The notes under the pieces are model-generated. The model saw only the letters and a program-made list of their open reading frames with translations, ran no database searches and had not been told where the DNA came from. Both the position numbers and the translations under genes were made by a program. This document shows positions 1 to 6,376 of a stretch of 31,128 nt of DNA, piece after piece. Position 1 is the first letter of the stretch, and the number at the start of each line of letters is the position of its first letter. The stretch comes from JBGPIK01 sp041484845 (GTDB lineage: Bacteria; Desulfobacterota; Binatia; UBA9968): assembly GCA_041484845.1 (NCBI GenBank), contig JBGPIK010000026.1, positions 1 to 31,128 on the forward strand, in the 5' to 3' direction.

Positions 1-77
1 ACTTTATTGCCTGCTTCGATAGCTTGCCGGGCGGTGTGCGCCCCGATCAGACCCGCTCCAGTGATGAGAATATTCAT
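1..77 (-). CDS. NAD-dependent epimerase/dehydratase-like protein, N-terminus only
   Basis: Only the first 25 codons lie in the window; the gene runs leftward off the edge. The visible N-terminus begins MNILITGAGLIGAHTARQAI, a first beta strand followed by the glycine-rich turn GAGLIG that binds NAD(P) in short-chain and extended Rossmann-fold enzymes. A strong ribosome binding site (AGGAGGAA, about 5 bases before ATG) supports this start. The substrate cannot be told from so short a piece. The gene is divergent from the solute-binding protein at 254, with about 175 bases between them. Confidence 0.75.
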   Translation of the reverse strand, partial: MNILITGAGLIGAHTARQAIEAGNK

Positions 78-253
78 CGAAGTTCCTCCTGAATTTACGT
101 GCACCCTACATTAGGTTGGCGCCACAACATTTGTCAAATACGAAAAAATGGCTTGCCTTAGGCAGCCCTTTACAGTTAAGTTCGGCGCATTAATGCGGAT
201 CAAAGTGACGCACCTACTACCCCAAAAAATCGAATGGTAAGGAGAGATCATCC

Positions 254-1258
254 ATGAAAACGATCCGAATGAGCATGTTTGCATTGTTCGCCCTACTCAC
301 CTTGGCTTTGACGACGCAGATCTCGATCGCGACCGCGCAAATGACCAAGATCAAGATCGGCAGAACCACGGGCGCGAGCGGCTTTCACTTGCCATCTTAC
401 GTGGCAATGGACAAAGGATTTCTCAAAGGCGAGGGGCTCGACGCCGTCTTCATAGCGGCCACCGGAGGGGTGCTGGTTCGAGCATCGATAGCCAAGGAGC
501 TAGAATTCAATCCGATCTCGGCCGGCGGCTCCGAGGCGATGCTTAAAGGAGCGCCGTTGGTCTTTGTCGTGGGAGAGTCCCTGATTTCGCAGTGGACTAT
601 CACCACCACACCGGACATAAAAAGGGTGGAGGATCTGAGGGGTAAGACTCTGGGACTTGGGCGGCCGGGTTCGGCGGATTACAGCGAGGGCGTAGTCGTG
701 CTCGCGAAGCACTTCAAGATGGAGCCCGGCAAAGACTACAAGGTAATTAACTTTGCCGGGGAGCCGGACCGGATCGCGGCCTTGATCAACAAGTCCATTC
801 AGGGTGCGGTGATCTCCTTCCCTCATGCCGCCAGAGCTGAGAAAGAAGGGATGAAGATTCTCATGAGAACGGGTGATTACCTTCCCAGGTTAGGAGGCAC
901 GGTTCTCACGCATCGGGACTTTGTCAAAGAAAAGCCCGAGGTAATAAAAAAATTCATCAGGGCCATGACCAAGGCGATCGATTATATCAAGACCAACAAA
1001 AAGGGGACGGTCGAGGTTATCCAAAAACAATTTGAAATAAGCGATGGGGTCGTCGCCGAGGGAATCTATAAACAGGTATCGGATAAATTTTCCCCGGAGA
1101 TCCCGCCCAATTTGCTCCGCGACCTGTTTGAGTCCAGAGCCACGCCGGAACTGGGCTGGCCAGCGGGAAAACCGCTCCCGGATTTAGAGCAATTTGTAGC
1201 CCGTGACCCGCTGAATGAAGTGCTAAAAGAGCTGGGGAGGAAGCCGGGAGCCAAGTGA
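254..1258 (+). CDS. ABC transporter solute-binding protein, NMT1/THI5-like (SsuA/TauA type)
   Basis: A 334-residue periplasmic binding protein. Residues 1-29 form a signal peptide: basic start, hydrophobic core, end near ATAQ. The mature part has the family pattern: first strand IKIGRTTGASGFHLPSYVA, then DKGFLKGEGLDAVFI, a GGVLVRASIA region where the ligand loop usually sits, and a DLRGKTLGLGRPGS segment. Length is normal for the family. The start is fixed by AAGGAGAG about 7 bases upstream of ATG. The family delivers small organic ligands (taurine, sulfonates, thiamine precursors, aromatics and others) to a membrane permease; the ligand here cannot be read from sequence. No permease gene is adjacent: the nearest ABC genes (6377-8742) are on the other strand 5 kb away. 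A decayed relative of its C-terminus lies at 2018-2284. Confidence 0.9.
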   Translation: MKTIRMSMFALFALLTLALTTQISIATAQMTKIKIGRTTGASGFHLPSYVAMDKGFLKGEGLDAVFIAATGGVLVRASIAKELEFNPISAGGSEAMLKGAPLVFVVGESLISQWTITTTPDIKRVEDLRGKTLGLGRPGSADYSEGVVVLAKHFKMEPGKDYKVINFAGEPDRIAALINKSIQGAVISFPHAARAEKEGMKILMRTGDYLPRLGGTVLTHRDFVKEKPEVIKKFIRAMTKAIDYIKTNKKGTVEVIQKQFEISDGVVAEGIYKQVSDKFSPEIPPNLLRDLFESRATPELGWPAGKPLPDLEQFVARDPLNEVLKELGRKPGAK

Positions 1259-1338
1259 TGGCCACTCGGATCGACGCATACCTGGCGAGATTCGTTATCC
1301 TTCACGGAGGCTGCGTCGTAATGTCCAAAACATCAGGT

Positions 1339-1394
1339 TGTCATCCCGAACGAACGTGAGGGATCTTAGATTTCTCACTGCGTTCGAAATGACA
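1339..1394. repeat. Imperfect 56-base palindrome (REP/MITE-like intergenic repeat)
   Basis: The left arm TGTCATCCCGAACGAACGTG continues to AGGGATCT. It is nearly the reverse complement of the right arm, which starts AGATTTCTCACTGCG and ends TGACA. The arms are about 27 bases each with almost no loop, so the DNA or RNA can fold into one long hairpin. I recall sequences of the form GTCAT-CCGA-CG...GAGG-ATCT as a very common dispersed intergenic repeat in environmental genomes; that is memory, not a search. There is no T-run, so it is not a typical terminator. Confidence 0.6.
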
Positions 1395-1499
1395 CGAGGA
1401 CGGTACGGACGGCGTCTTCCAGATCGCGACACAGCCTCACGAGGGAGAGAATATTGCACATCCTTAGGTTTTGCAGGACGAATTCGGTAGCGACGGATA

Positions 1500-1736
1500 A
1501 TGACGGAATTTGAGATTCTCGGCGAGATTAAAGACATCGAGACAATCGCCACAGGTCGGGGCGTGTACATCAGGCGTTATTTGGAACGCGCTTATGGCAA
1601 AGGGCGTTGGCGGAAGAGGAAGGGTCGAGCAACTGTGAAAATCATAGATGGAACAATCTGCCAAGCCGAGATACACTGATTTGAGGCGTATGGTATAGGG
1701 CGTAAGGATTTCAAAATTAAGAGGGTAATCCGATGA
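1500..1736 (+). pseudogene. Small conserved hypothetical gene interrupted by one in-frame TGA
   Basis: From ATG at 1500 the frame gives MTEFEILGEIKDIETIATGR and runs 59 codons to a TGA at 1677-1679, just after ...CQAEIH. In the same frame it continues as FEAYGIGRKDFKIKRVIR to a TGA at 1734-1736 that overlaps the next gene's ATG (ATGA). Reading the first TGA as Trp (TGG) gives a continuous 78-codon basic protein ending HWFEAYGIGRKDFKIKR. I recall small soil-bacterial proteins with an HWYEAHGIG(K/R)K ending, so one G-to-A change probably broke this gene; the family memory is unverified. The N-terminal 59 residues could still be made. No clear ribosome binding site precedes ATG. Function unknown. 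Confidence 0.6.
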
Positions 1737-1960
1737 GCGATTTTGTGATTTGCATCAACAACGATAGCAATCCAGCGAGCCTGATTTTGGGCAAAGTTTA
1801 CCGCACGCTGTTGGATGCAGAGGCGGAGGCGCGCAACATGCTGCGCGTAATTGACGAGGATAAGTCGGAGCTAGACGGCTATCTCTACCCCGCTTCCATG
1901 TTCGCACCTATCGATCTGCCAGAAGTGGCAAGGCGAGCGTTGACGGCAACGGGTGCGTGA
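1733..1960 (+). CDS. Small conserved hypothetical protein (75 aa)
   Basis: Begins MSDFVICINNDSNPASLILG and contains GKVYRTLLDAEAEARNMLRV followed by IDEDKSELDGYLYPASMF. It is acidic, with no membrane segment or signal peptide. AAGAGGG lies about 7 bases before ATG. The start overlaps the preceding small frame by the ATGA arrangement typical of translational coupling, so the two were probably an operon. I recognise the general look (SDFV..., K.Y..L.D..A......R.IDE....YLYP...F.P) as a small family common in soil bacteria, but know of no assigned function. Confidence 0.65.
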   Translation: MSDFVICINNDSNPASLILGKVYRTLLDAEAEARNMLRVIDEDKSELDGYLYPASMFAPIDLPEVARRALTATGA

Positions 1961-1973
1961 CCGTGAAAACAAT

Positions 1974-2009
1974 GCCGCCTAATAGGTCCACATCCTGCGC
2001 TTAGGCGGC
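1974..2009. repeat. Perfect 9-bp inverted repeat, hairpin
   Basis: GCCGCCTAA (1974-1982) and TTAGGCGGC (2001-2009) are exact reverse complements separated by 18 bases. The hairpin lies 14 bases after the 1733-1960 gene. No T-run follows, so it is at best a Rho-assisted or processing hairpin. It could be the outer arms of a larger lost element. Confidence 0.45.
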
Positions 2010-2017
2010 ACCTTTAG

Positions 2018-2284
2018 GCCCATAAGGATATCATCAAAGACAAACGCGATGTGATGAAGAGATGCAAGTACAGCCCCGAAATGCCGCCGGACTTAATCAA
2101 AGATCTTTTTGAATCCCGAACCACTTCGGAACTCGACTGGCCCCAGGGAAAGCCGCTGCCTGATCTGAACCAGTTCGTTGACCGTCGCATCGTCAATGAA
2201 GTGCTGAAGGAGATGGGGAGGACGCCGGGAGGAAGTGACGGTCGTTTGGATAGCTGCATCGCCCACGGGCGGGTAGCCTTATAA
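2018..2284 (+). pseudogene. Remnant of a solute-binding protein C-terminus with internal deletion
   Basis: In one frame from 2018 (a TAG precedes it at 2015) the sequence reads AHKDIIKDKRDVMKR, then CKYSPEMPPDLIKDLFESR, then WPQGKPLPDLNQFV and VNEVLKEMGRTPGG. The intact protein at 254-1258 has LTHRDFVKEKPEVIKK, then about 44 residues missing here, then DKFSPEIPPNLLRDLFESR, WPAGKPLPDLEQFV and LNEVLKELGRKPG. So this is the C-terminal end of a related but diverged binding protein that has lost its N-terminal two thirds and an internal in-frame block. An artificial start at GTG 2051 gives a 77-residue frame with no ribosome binding site. The last 15 or so codons are unrelated read-through. It is unlikely to make a working protein. 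Confidence 0.75.
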
Positions 2285-2300
2285 CCAGCGGCTGACGCCA

Positions 2301-2333
2301 TCGATGCGGTTCCCTCCGGTCACCGTATCCTAC
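2301..2333. repeat. REP-like hairpin, copy 1 (imperfect)
   Basis: GATGCGGTTCCCTCCGGTCACCGTATCC can fold as GGATNCGGT/ACCGNATCC. It matches the more perfect copy at 6263-6297 at most positions, so it is a dispersed repeat of this genome. This copy has lost part of its left arm. Confidence 0.5.
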
Positions 2334-2507
2334 GGGCTTGGGATTGCTTCGCGCCGACTGTAGCCGGCAAAGGCTGACAATATTGTAGTGTTTGTTGGGT
2401 TATGTTTTTATGTGTTAAGCAGCGAAAAAGATTATAGGATTGCCCGTAATTATGAAATCTTCGATTGGGGTAGATTGACCGACTCACTTAGTAGTTAGAG
2501 TTACTTT

Positions 2508-3350
2508 GTGAAACTTTCATTTGTGTTGATTCTGTTTGTCCTCGTCCTAAGCGGCGCAAGCCAAAGCGCGCAAAAACCAGGAGGGCAAATCCTCAATGAA
2601 TATAAGATAGCCGCCATAATAGAAAAAAACGCTCCCCAGAACCAACGCCAAGCCGGAGCGCCAACCGCATTTGAAAAGTCGCTCATTGAATCCCTTCGTA
2701 CCATAGCCGATCAGCAAAAAGCTGAGTATGAACAGCGGCGCGCCGATCAAAAGCCTTGGTGGATAGATCCTGCCTTGCTTGGCGTTGGGTGTATTTATAC
2801 CGTCTTTGCCGGATTCCAATGGTGGGCTATTCGTCGTCAAGCGGATATCACTGAACGCACCATTACCCATCTTGAAAGACCTTGGCTTATAGTGAGACCG
2901 GGCACCCCAGAAAATTGGCCCTTTCATATTGATTATGCGATTACAAAATTCCCAATTAACATCGCCGTTATGTCTTCCGTCAGCAATGTAGGTAGAAGTC
3001 CGGCGTTTCTTGTGCAACAGCACATCAATGTTGTTGTAGCGTCCATCCCTAGCGAAACTGACCAACCTCAATACACTGAGCCGAAACCCTTTGCCGAACT
3101 CATGATTGAGCCAAAAGGAGTCCATTCTCAAAGAGCCGGGAAAAATATTAGCGAAGCCGAATTTAAAAGCATTATCACTGGGCAACAGTGCATAATGTTT
3201 TTTGGCTTTGTTAAATATTTCGACGTGAATCGGAAAATCGAGCATTGCACACGATTTTGCTCCTATTGGCATAAGCGACCCAACGATACTGGAACTGATC
3301 GGTGGGCTTTCTCGCCCGTAGGCCCACGCAATTACATCGAGTACACATAG
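2508..3350 (+). CDS. Membrane-anchored hypothetical protein (280 aa)
   Basis: I do not recognise a named family. The predicted protein starts at GTG with a hydrophobic N-terminus (MKLSFVLILFVLVLSGASQS), a signal peptide or anchor, followed by a polar Gln-rich stretch with coiled-coil character (about residues 50-85). A membrane helix at about 88-108 (PALLGVGCIYTVFAGFQWWA) is followed by RRQADITERTITHLERPWL and a soluble C-terminal domain of about 160 residues, probably beta-rich. This Trp-rich helix followed by 'AIRRQADI.ERT..HLERPW' is, from memory, a recurrent pattern in uncharacterised soil-bacterial proteins. The ribosome binding site is weak. A+T content is higher than in the housekeeping genes of the window, which suggests acquisition. 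Confidence 0.7.
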   Translation: MKLSFVLILFVLVLSGASQSAQKPGGQILNEYKIAAIIEKNAPQNQRQAGAPTAFEKSLIESLRTIADQQKAEYEQRRADQKPWWIDPALLGVGCIYTVFAGFQWWAIRRQADITERTITHLERPWLIVRPGTPENWPFHIDYAITKFPINIAVMSSVSNVGRSPAFLVQQHINVVVASIPSETDQPQYTEPKPFAELMIEPKGVHSQRAGKNISEAEFKSIITGQQCIMFFGFVKYFDVNRKIEHCTRFCSYWHKRPNDTGTDRWAFSPVGPRNYIEYT

Positions 3351-3392
3351 GACGTTATGATGATCAGTCCGAACCAGTGGAGAAGAAATCGG

Positions 3393-3482
3393 GTCAAGTC
3401 TGGAGTTGCATAGATTTTTACCTTCGAATCGATTGTGACGCAAACAAAACGCTGGAGTCAGCTATGCAACTCCGGACTTGAT
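3393..3482. repeat. 90-base element with 21-bp near-perfect terminal inverted repeats
   Basis: GTCAAGTCTGGAGTTGCATAG (21 bases, 3393-3413) and CTATGCAACTCCGGACTTGAT (3462-3482) are reverse complements apart from one internal mismatch and the outermost base. They enclose 48 bases with no coding capacity. Size and structure fit a miniature inverted-repeat element or a REP doublet. It sits alone in the gap between two genes. No transposase is present in the window, and I see no clear target-site duplication. Confidence 0.65.
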
Positions 3483-3626
3483 CATCCGACCCCTCCCACG
3501 TTGTTCCGATGACTGCTCTTTGATAGCCTCAAGCGAGGAGAGGTTAGCCCCTACACAATTATTTCCTGTTCGAGATAAGTTTCTCCGCGAACTGAATTCT
3601 CAAGTCGGCGCACGGGGACTGAAATC

Positions 3627-4427
3627 ATGCCTCGCGTAGTTCCAAGTCAGGTCATCGACCTAATCGACAAGCTCTTTCCTGACGCTCAGGCTGTAACCCC
3701 GAACAAAAACTTTAGCATCTCACGCGAAAATTCCGTTCCGATTGCGGCAATACTACGGTTGGTGGAGCAACTCCCACCCGAGAGTCTAACGGTTGGACCG
3801 AGGCAATTCACTGAATTTCAAGCCAGCGTCGCAGCGCTACAGATGTTAATCGAGGATTGGAAGCTGAGAGATTTCGGATTCGCCCACGTGAGAGGCTTGA
3901 GACAATTGAACCCTGTTGTACTGATTCGTCAAGCCCTCGCAGAATGTCCAGATGACTTTCCGGCCCTCGGTACAAATGGGCTGAACTTCATCCCAGACGA
4001 TGAAATGAAGGGGAGCCTACGAAGAGATATTAGCGCTGCGAACAGTGCTCTTAGCAATGGGGAGTGGAAAGCTGCGACTGTGTTGGCAGGGTCGGTGGTT
4101 GAAGCACTGCTCCTTTGGAAGTTGCAGCAGCAGAGTAGTTCGATCGTTTCAACGGCGGTTGCAAAAGTGAACTTGAAGGTAGATTCAAACCCGATAAACT
4201 GGAACCTCTATGTATACATAGAAGTCGCGGCTGAATTAAAGCTCATAAAGCCAGATACGGCCGCACAATGCAGGCTTGCAAAAGACTTCCGTAACCTGAT
4301 TCATCCTGGACGCGCTCAACGGCTTGGACAGGTCTGCAATCGGGCAACTGCACTTTCCGCCGTGGCCTCCGTCGAGCATGTCATAAGTGATCTGTCTCCG
4401 TTACCGTATGACAATTCTGGACTGTGA
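3627..4427 (+). CDS. Hypothetical protein with HEPN/DUF4145-like C-terminal region (266 aa)
   Basis: The N-terminal 120 residues are mixed helix/strand and not recognised. Residues about 130-255 look like an all-helical HEPN-type domain: a helix with SNGEWKAATVLAGSVVEALL at 143-162, then a long helix carrying AKDFRNLIHPGR at 218-229. The R222-N-L-I-H226 segment resembles the R-N...H signature of DUF4145/HEPN families, although spacing is Rx3H, shorter than the usual Rx4-6H of HEPN ribonucleases, so nuclease activity is uncertain. The ATG is preceded by GGGGA. The next gene begins inside its last codons (20-base overlap from ATG 4408), so the two are translationally coupled. HEPN proteins commonly take part in toxin-antitoxin and phage-defence cassettes; assigning this one there is inference. 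Confidence 0.65.
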   Translation: MPRVVPSQVIDLIDKLFPDAQAVTPNKNFSISRENSVPIAAILRLVEQLPPESLTVGPRQFTEFQASVAALQMLIEDWKLRDFGFAHVRGLRQLNPVVLIRQALAECPDDFPALGTNGLNFIPDDEMKGSLRRDISAANSALSNGEWKAATVLAGSVVEALLLWKLQQQSSSIVSTAVAKVNLKVDSNPINWNLYVYIEVAAELKLIKPDTAAQCRLAKDFRNLIHPGRAQRLGQVCNRATALSAVASVEHVISDLSPLPYDNSGL

Positions 4428-5181
4428 ATCAGTCGACTCCGCCTATGCGTCTATAGAGCGAATCTTAGGAATAGACAGGTCGAAGCTCGAAATCGTGTTT
4501 AATGATATAGACCTAGAGTCCATTTACCAAAATGATCTGCATCCGGATATTCCCCCGGACCAGTATTTGTTCCGTGAGGTCGAAAGAATCACGGGCTCAA
4601 AGGGAGAGTACGACCAAACCTGTTGGTTCCACCTCACGCGCACCGCCGATGAGAATACTTTTCGAAGCGGAATTCTCCCGCTTGGCCATCAAATAGATGC
4701 CATTTGGCAAATTCTCTACAGTCTGACAGACACCCAAATTACAAGAAAACAATGGGACGAATTCAGAACAAATATTTGCGAGAGCGGCGGGCATCATTCA
4801 AAGCTTTATGCGTTGAAAGTTGAGGATCCTATGGCCTGGGGGCCGTACGCGATCCTGGTGAAGGAAATCGCCTTTAGGGCTAAAGAGGTTGGTGCTCATG
4901 ATTATTTCCGAGTTCCGGAAATAGTGGAGGACATCTGTGTTTGCTTTAATGAGGCGTTCGGCTTTAGCCTACTGGAAGTGTTTCGTAGCTCGACGCGACC
5001 TTGCATTGTTAAGTTCACGGCTCCGAGCAGGAACGACTGTTTGCGGAAGGCGTTATTCTATTTGTACCATGTTCATCGTAAAGACAAAATTGTTCTCGAT
5101 TGCAGTACGTGCTTTAACGGCAAAGCAATACCCGTTCCGGCAGGCAGCGTTCTCGAGGTGGAGTTCCCGGACTATCCCTGA
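4408..5181 (+). CDS. Hypothetical protein with HLTR...F..GI motif, coupled to the HEPN-like gene (257 aa)
   Basis: A soluble protein of 257 residues from ATG 4408; a GTG at 4387 would add 7 residues. Residues 71-92 read TCWFHLTRTADENTFRSGIL. A W-F-H-x-T-R followed about 8 residues later by F..GI/L resembles the first conserved strand of ADP-ribosyltransferase-like folds (as in DarT, RNA 2'-phosphotransferase and PARP-type H-T...GL motifs). Downstream I cannot confirm a catalytic Tyr/Glu pair, so this is a weak structural hint. The middle (GPYAILVKEIAFRAKEVGAH, then DYFRVPEIVEDI) is helical; the C-terminus (VLDCSTCFNGKAIPVPAGSV) is strand-rich. No membrane segment. Start codon overlap with the preceding gene implies co-expression. 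Function unknown. Confidence 0.6.
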   Translation: MTILDCESVDSAYASIERILGIDRSKLEIVFNDIDLESIYQNDLHPDIPPDQYLFREVERITGSKGEYDQTCWFHLTRTADENTFRSGILPLGHQIDAIWQILYSLTDTQITRKQWDEFRTNICESGGHHSKLYALKVEDPMAWGPYAILVKEIAFRAKEVGAHDYFRVPEIVEDICVCFNEAFGFSLLEVFRSSTRPCIVKFTAPSRNDCLRKALFYLYHVHRKDKIVLDCSTCFNGKAIPVPAGSVLEVEFPDYP

Positions 5182-5309
5182 AACCATTCCCGCTAGCAAT
5201 AGGGACAGGTCTCGCAATCACACACTGTCGCAATCCAAGACGCGAGCCTATAAACGACCCTATAAACGTTACGGCTCTACCCGGTGGTTTCTGTGCCTCG
5301 TTAGTGATC

Positions 5310-6014
5310 TCAGTCATTGATACCGAATGCCGCCTTTACAGCATCGAGCTGTTTTAAGAATACGTCCCTATCTCGGTCTGGCACGTCAGTTGAGCGGTAT
5401 TCGTCGAAGAGTGCTTTTAGGTTGGCGTTGTCGGGGTCTTTTCCAACGGCATATTTCAAGAATGCCATTTCACGCTTGGTGACGTTCATTCCGCTGGCCT
5501 CGAACAGAGGAACCAAAATGTGACGTGCTTTATTGTCCACCAGCACCTTTGCGAACAAGGGGAAAAACTCTTCGCTATCCACCCCAACAAATCGGAAAGT
5601 ACCGGGTGCCCGTATATTTGAATCGAGAATTGTGAGCTTTTGGAAAACCTCCTCTTTGGGCAGGTCCACATTCCGAAGGGCAAACCCGGCTTGCTTTTGC
5701 TCTGGCGTGAGCATTCCGGTAATTTCTCTAAGCTTCATAATTCTGTAAACGCGACCACAGACTGAAACCCAGCTAAAGAAGCATTCAACAAGTCCCCAAG
5801 CAGTATGCAACCAGTAACGCACAACCGTGTGCCTAAAGTCAGACGCATTATAAATCTTAAAGTAGATTGGGTCCCAACTGATGCCAGCCCGGTTAAGGTT
5901 GCGCTGGTATTGAATCCGTTCGCTCGTACCGAAAAGGTACATAAGCATTCCGTATATCTGGAATAATAGCGCGACGATGACACCCCAAATGTAAACAGAG
6001 ACAATCGTGTCCAC
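5310..6014 (-). CDS. Hypothetical membrane protein (234 aa)
   Basis: GTG start with GGAG about 6 bases upstream. Two hydrophobic segments are visible: residues about 4-28 (IVSVYIWGVIVALLFQIYGM and onward) and about 64-87 (VVRYWLHTAWGLVECFFSWV). The remaining 145 residues are soluble, probably cytoplasmic, and mainly helical (LTPEQKQAGFALRNVD, KREMAFLKYAVGKDPDNANL). The C-terminus has a hint of a single TPR-like helix pair. No family recognised. It faces the HEPN-like pair convergently, with a 128-base gap that holds nothing clear. Confidence 0.6.
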   Translation of the reverse strand: MDTIVSVYIWGVIVALLFQIYGMLMYLFGTSERIQYQRNLNRAGISWDPIYFKIYNASDFRHTVVRYWLHTAWGLVECFFSWVSVCGRVYRIMKLREITGMLTPEQKQAGFALRNVDLPKEEVFQKLTILDSNIRAPGTFRFVGVDSEEFFPLFAKVLVDNKARHILVPLFEASGMNVTKREMAFLKYAVGKDPDNANLKALFDEYRSTDVPDRDRDVFLKQLDAVKAAFGIND

Positions 6015-6376
6015 GGTTCACTCCGTCCAATCTTGTGGCTTTACTTCAACTCGACTCTCCATTATTCGATTTCATCAGGACCCTCGGTTGTGCCGCCACG
6101 TATCGGTCTATCGACCGGACCCCACGTCAAGATCTGTACCTTATAGCCCCGCGAGGTATAACTTAAGCCTCTAGAGGGCGTCAAGAGTCATAGGAAAACC
6201 GCAGATGGTGGCAGAGAAAAACCGGCCGGGTCAAAATATGTCAAAATATGATCAGAGCCCGCGTAGGATGCGGTTCCCTTCGGTCACCGCATCCTACTGG
6301 TTCTGATGTCGGAAACGCTCGCCTCAAGGCTCGCTTTCTTCCTCACGCCTTAGCCGTCATCCGTCAGAAAGACTTC
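6015..6376. other. Intergenic, 362 bases
   Basis: No convincing gene. It holds the promoter side of the 6014 gene, a short tandem duplication of TCAAAATATG (6231-6250) and the perfect hairpin repeat at 6263-6297. It is the right-hand boundary of the accessory stretch before the ABC transporter operon. Confidence 0.5.
6263..6297. repeat. REP-like hairpin, copy 2 (perfect 12-bp stem)
   Basis: GTAGGATGCGGT and ACCGCATCCTAC are exact reverse complements separated by 11 bases (TCCCTTCGGTC). It is the same sequence family as 2301-2333. It lies about 80 bases after the end of the ABC permease gene, where transcripts of that operon would end, and could stabilise the 3' end of that RNA, but no T-run is present. 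Confidence 0.65.

Noticed and set aside
1974..2009. Possible integron attC site (GCCTAA...TTAGGC arms).
   Set aside because: The arms are right in flavour but the element is only 36 bases, with no inner arms and no consensus GTTRRRY core; there is no integrase or cassette array.
2547..3443. Long minus-strand frame (298 codons) opposite the membrane-anchored protein at 2508.
   Set aside because: The plus-strand frame has a signal or anchor sequence, a proper membrane helix and a recurring pattern; the minus frame has no recognisable domain and runs into the inverted-repeat element.
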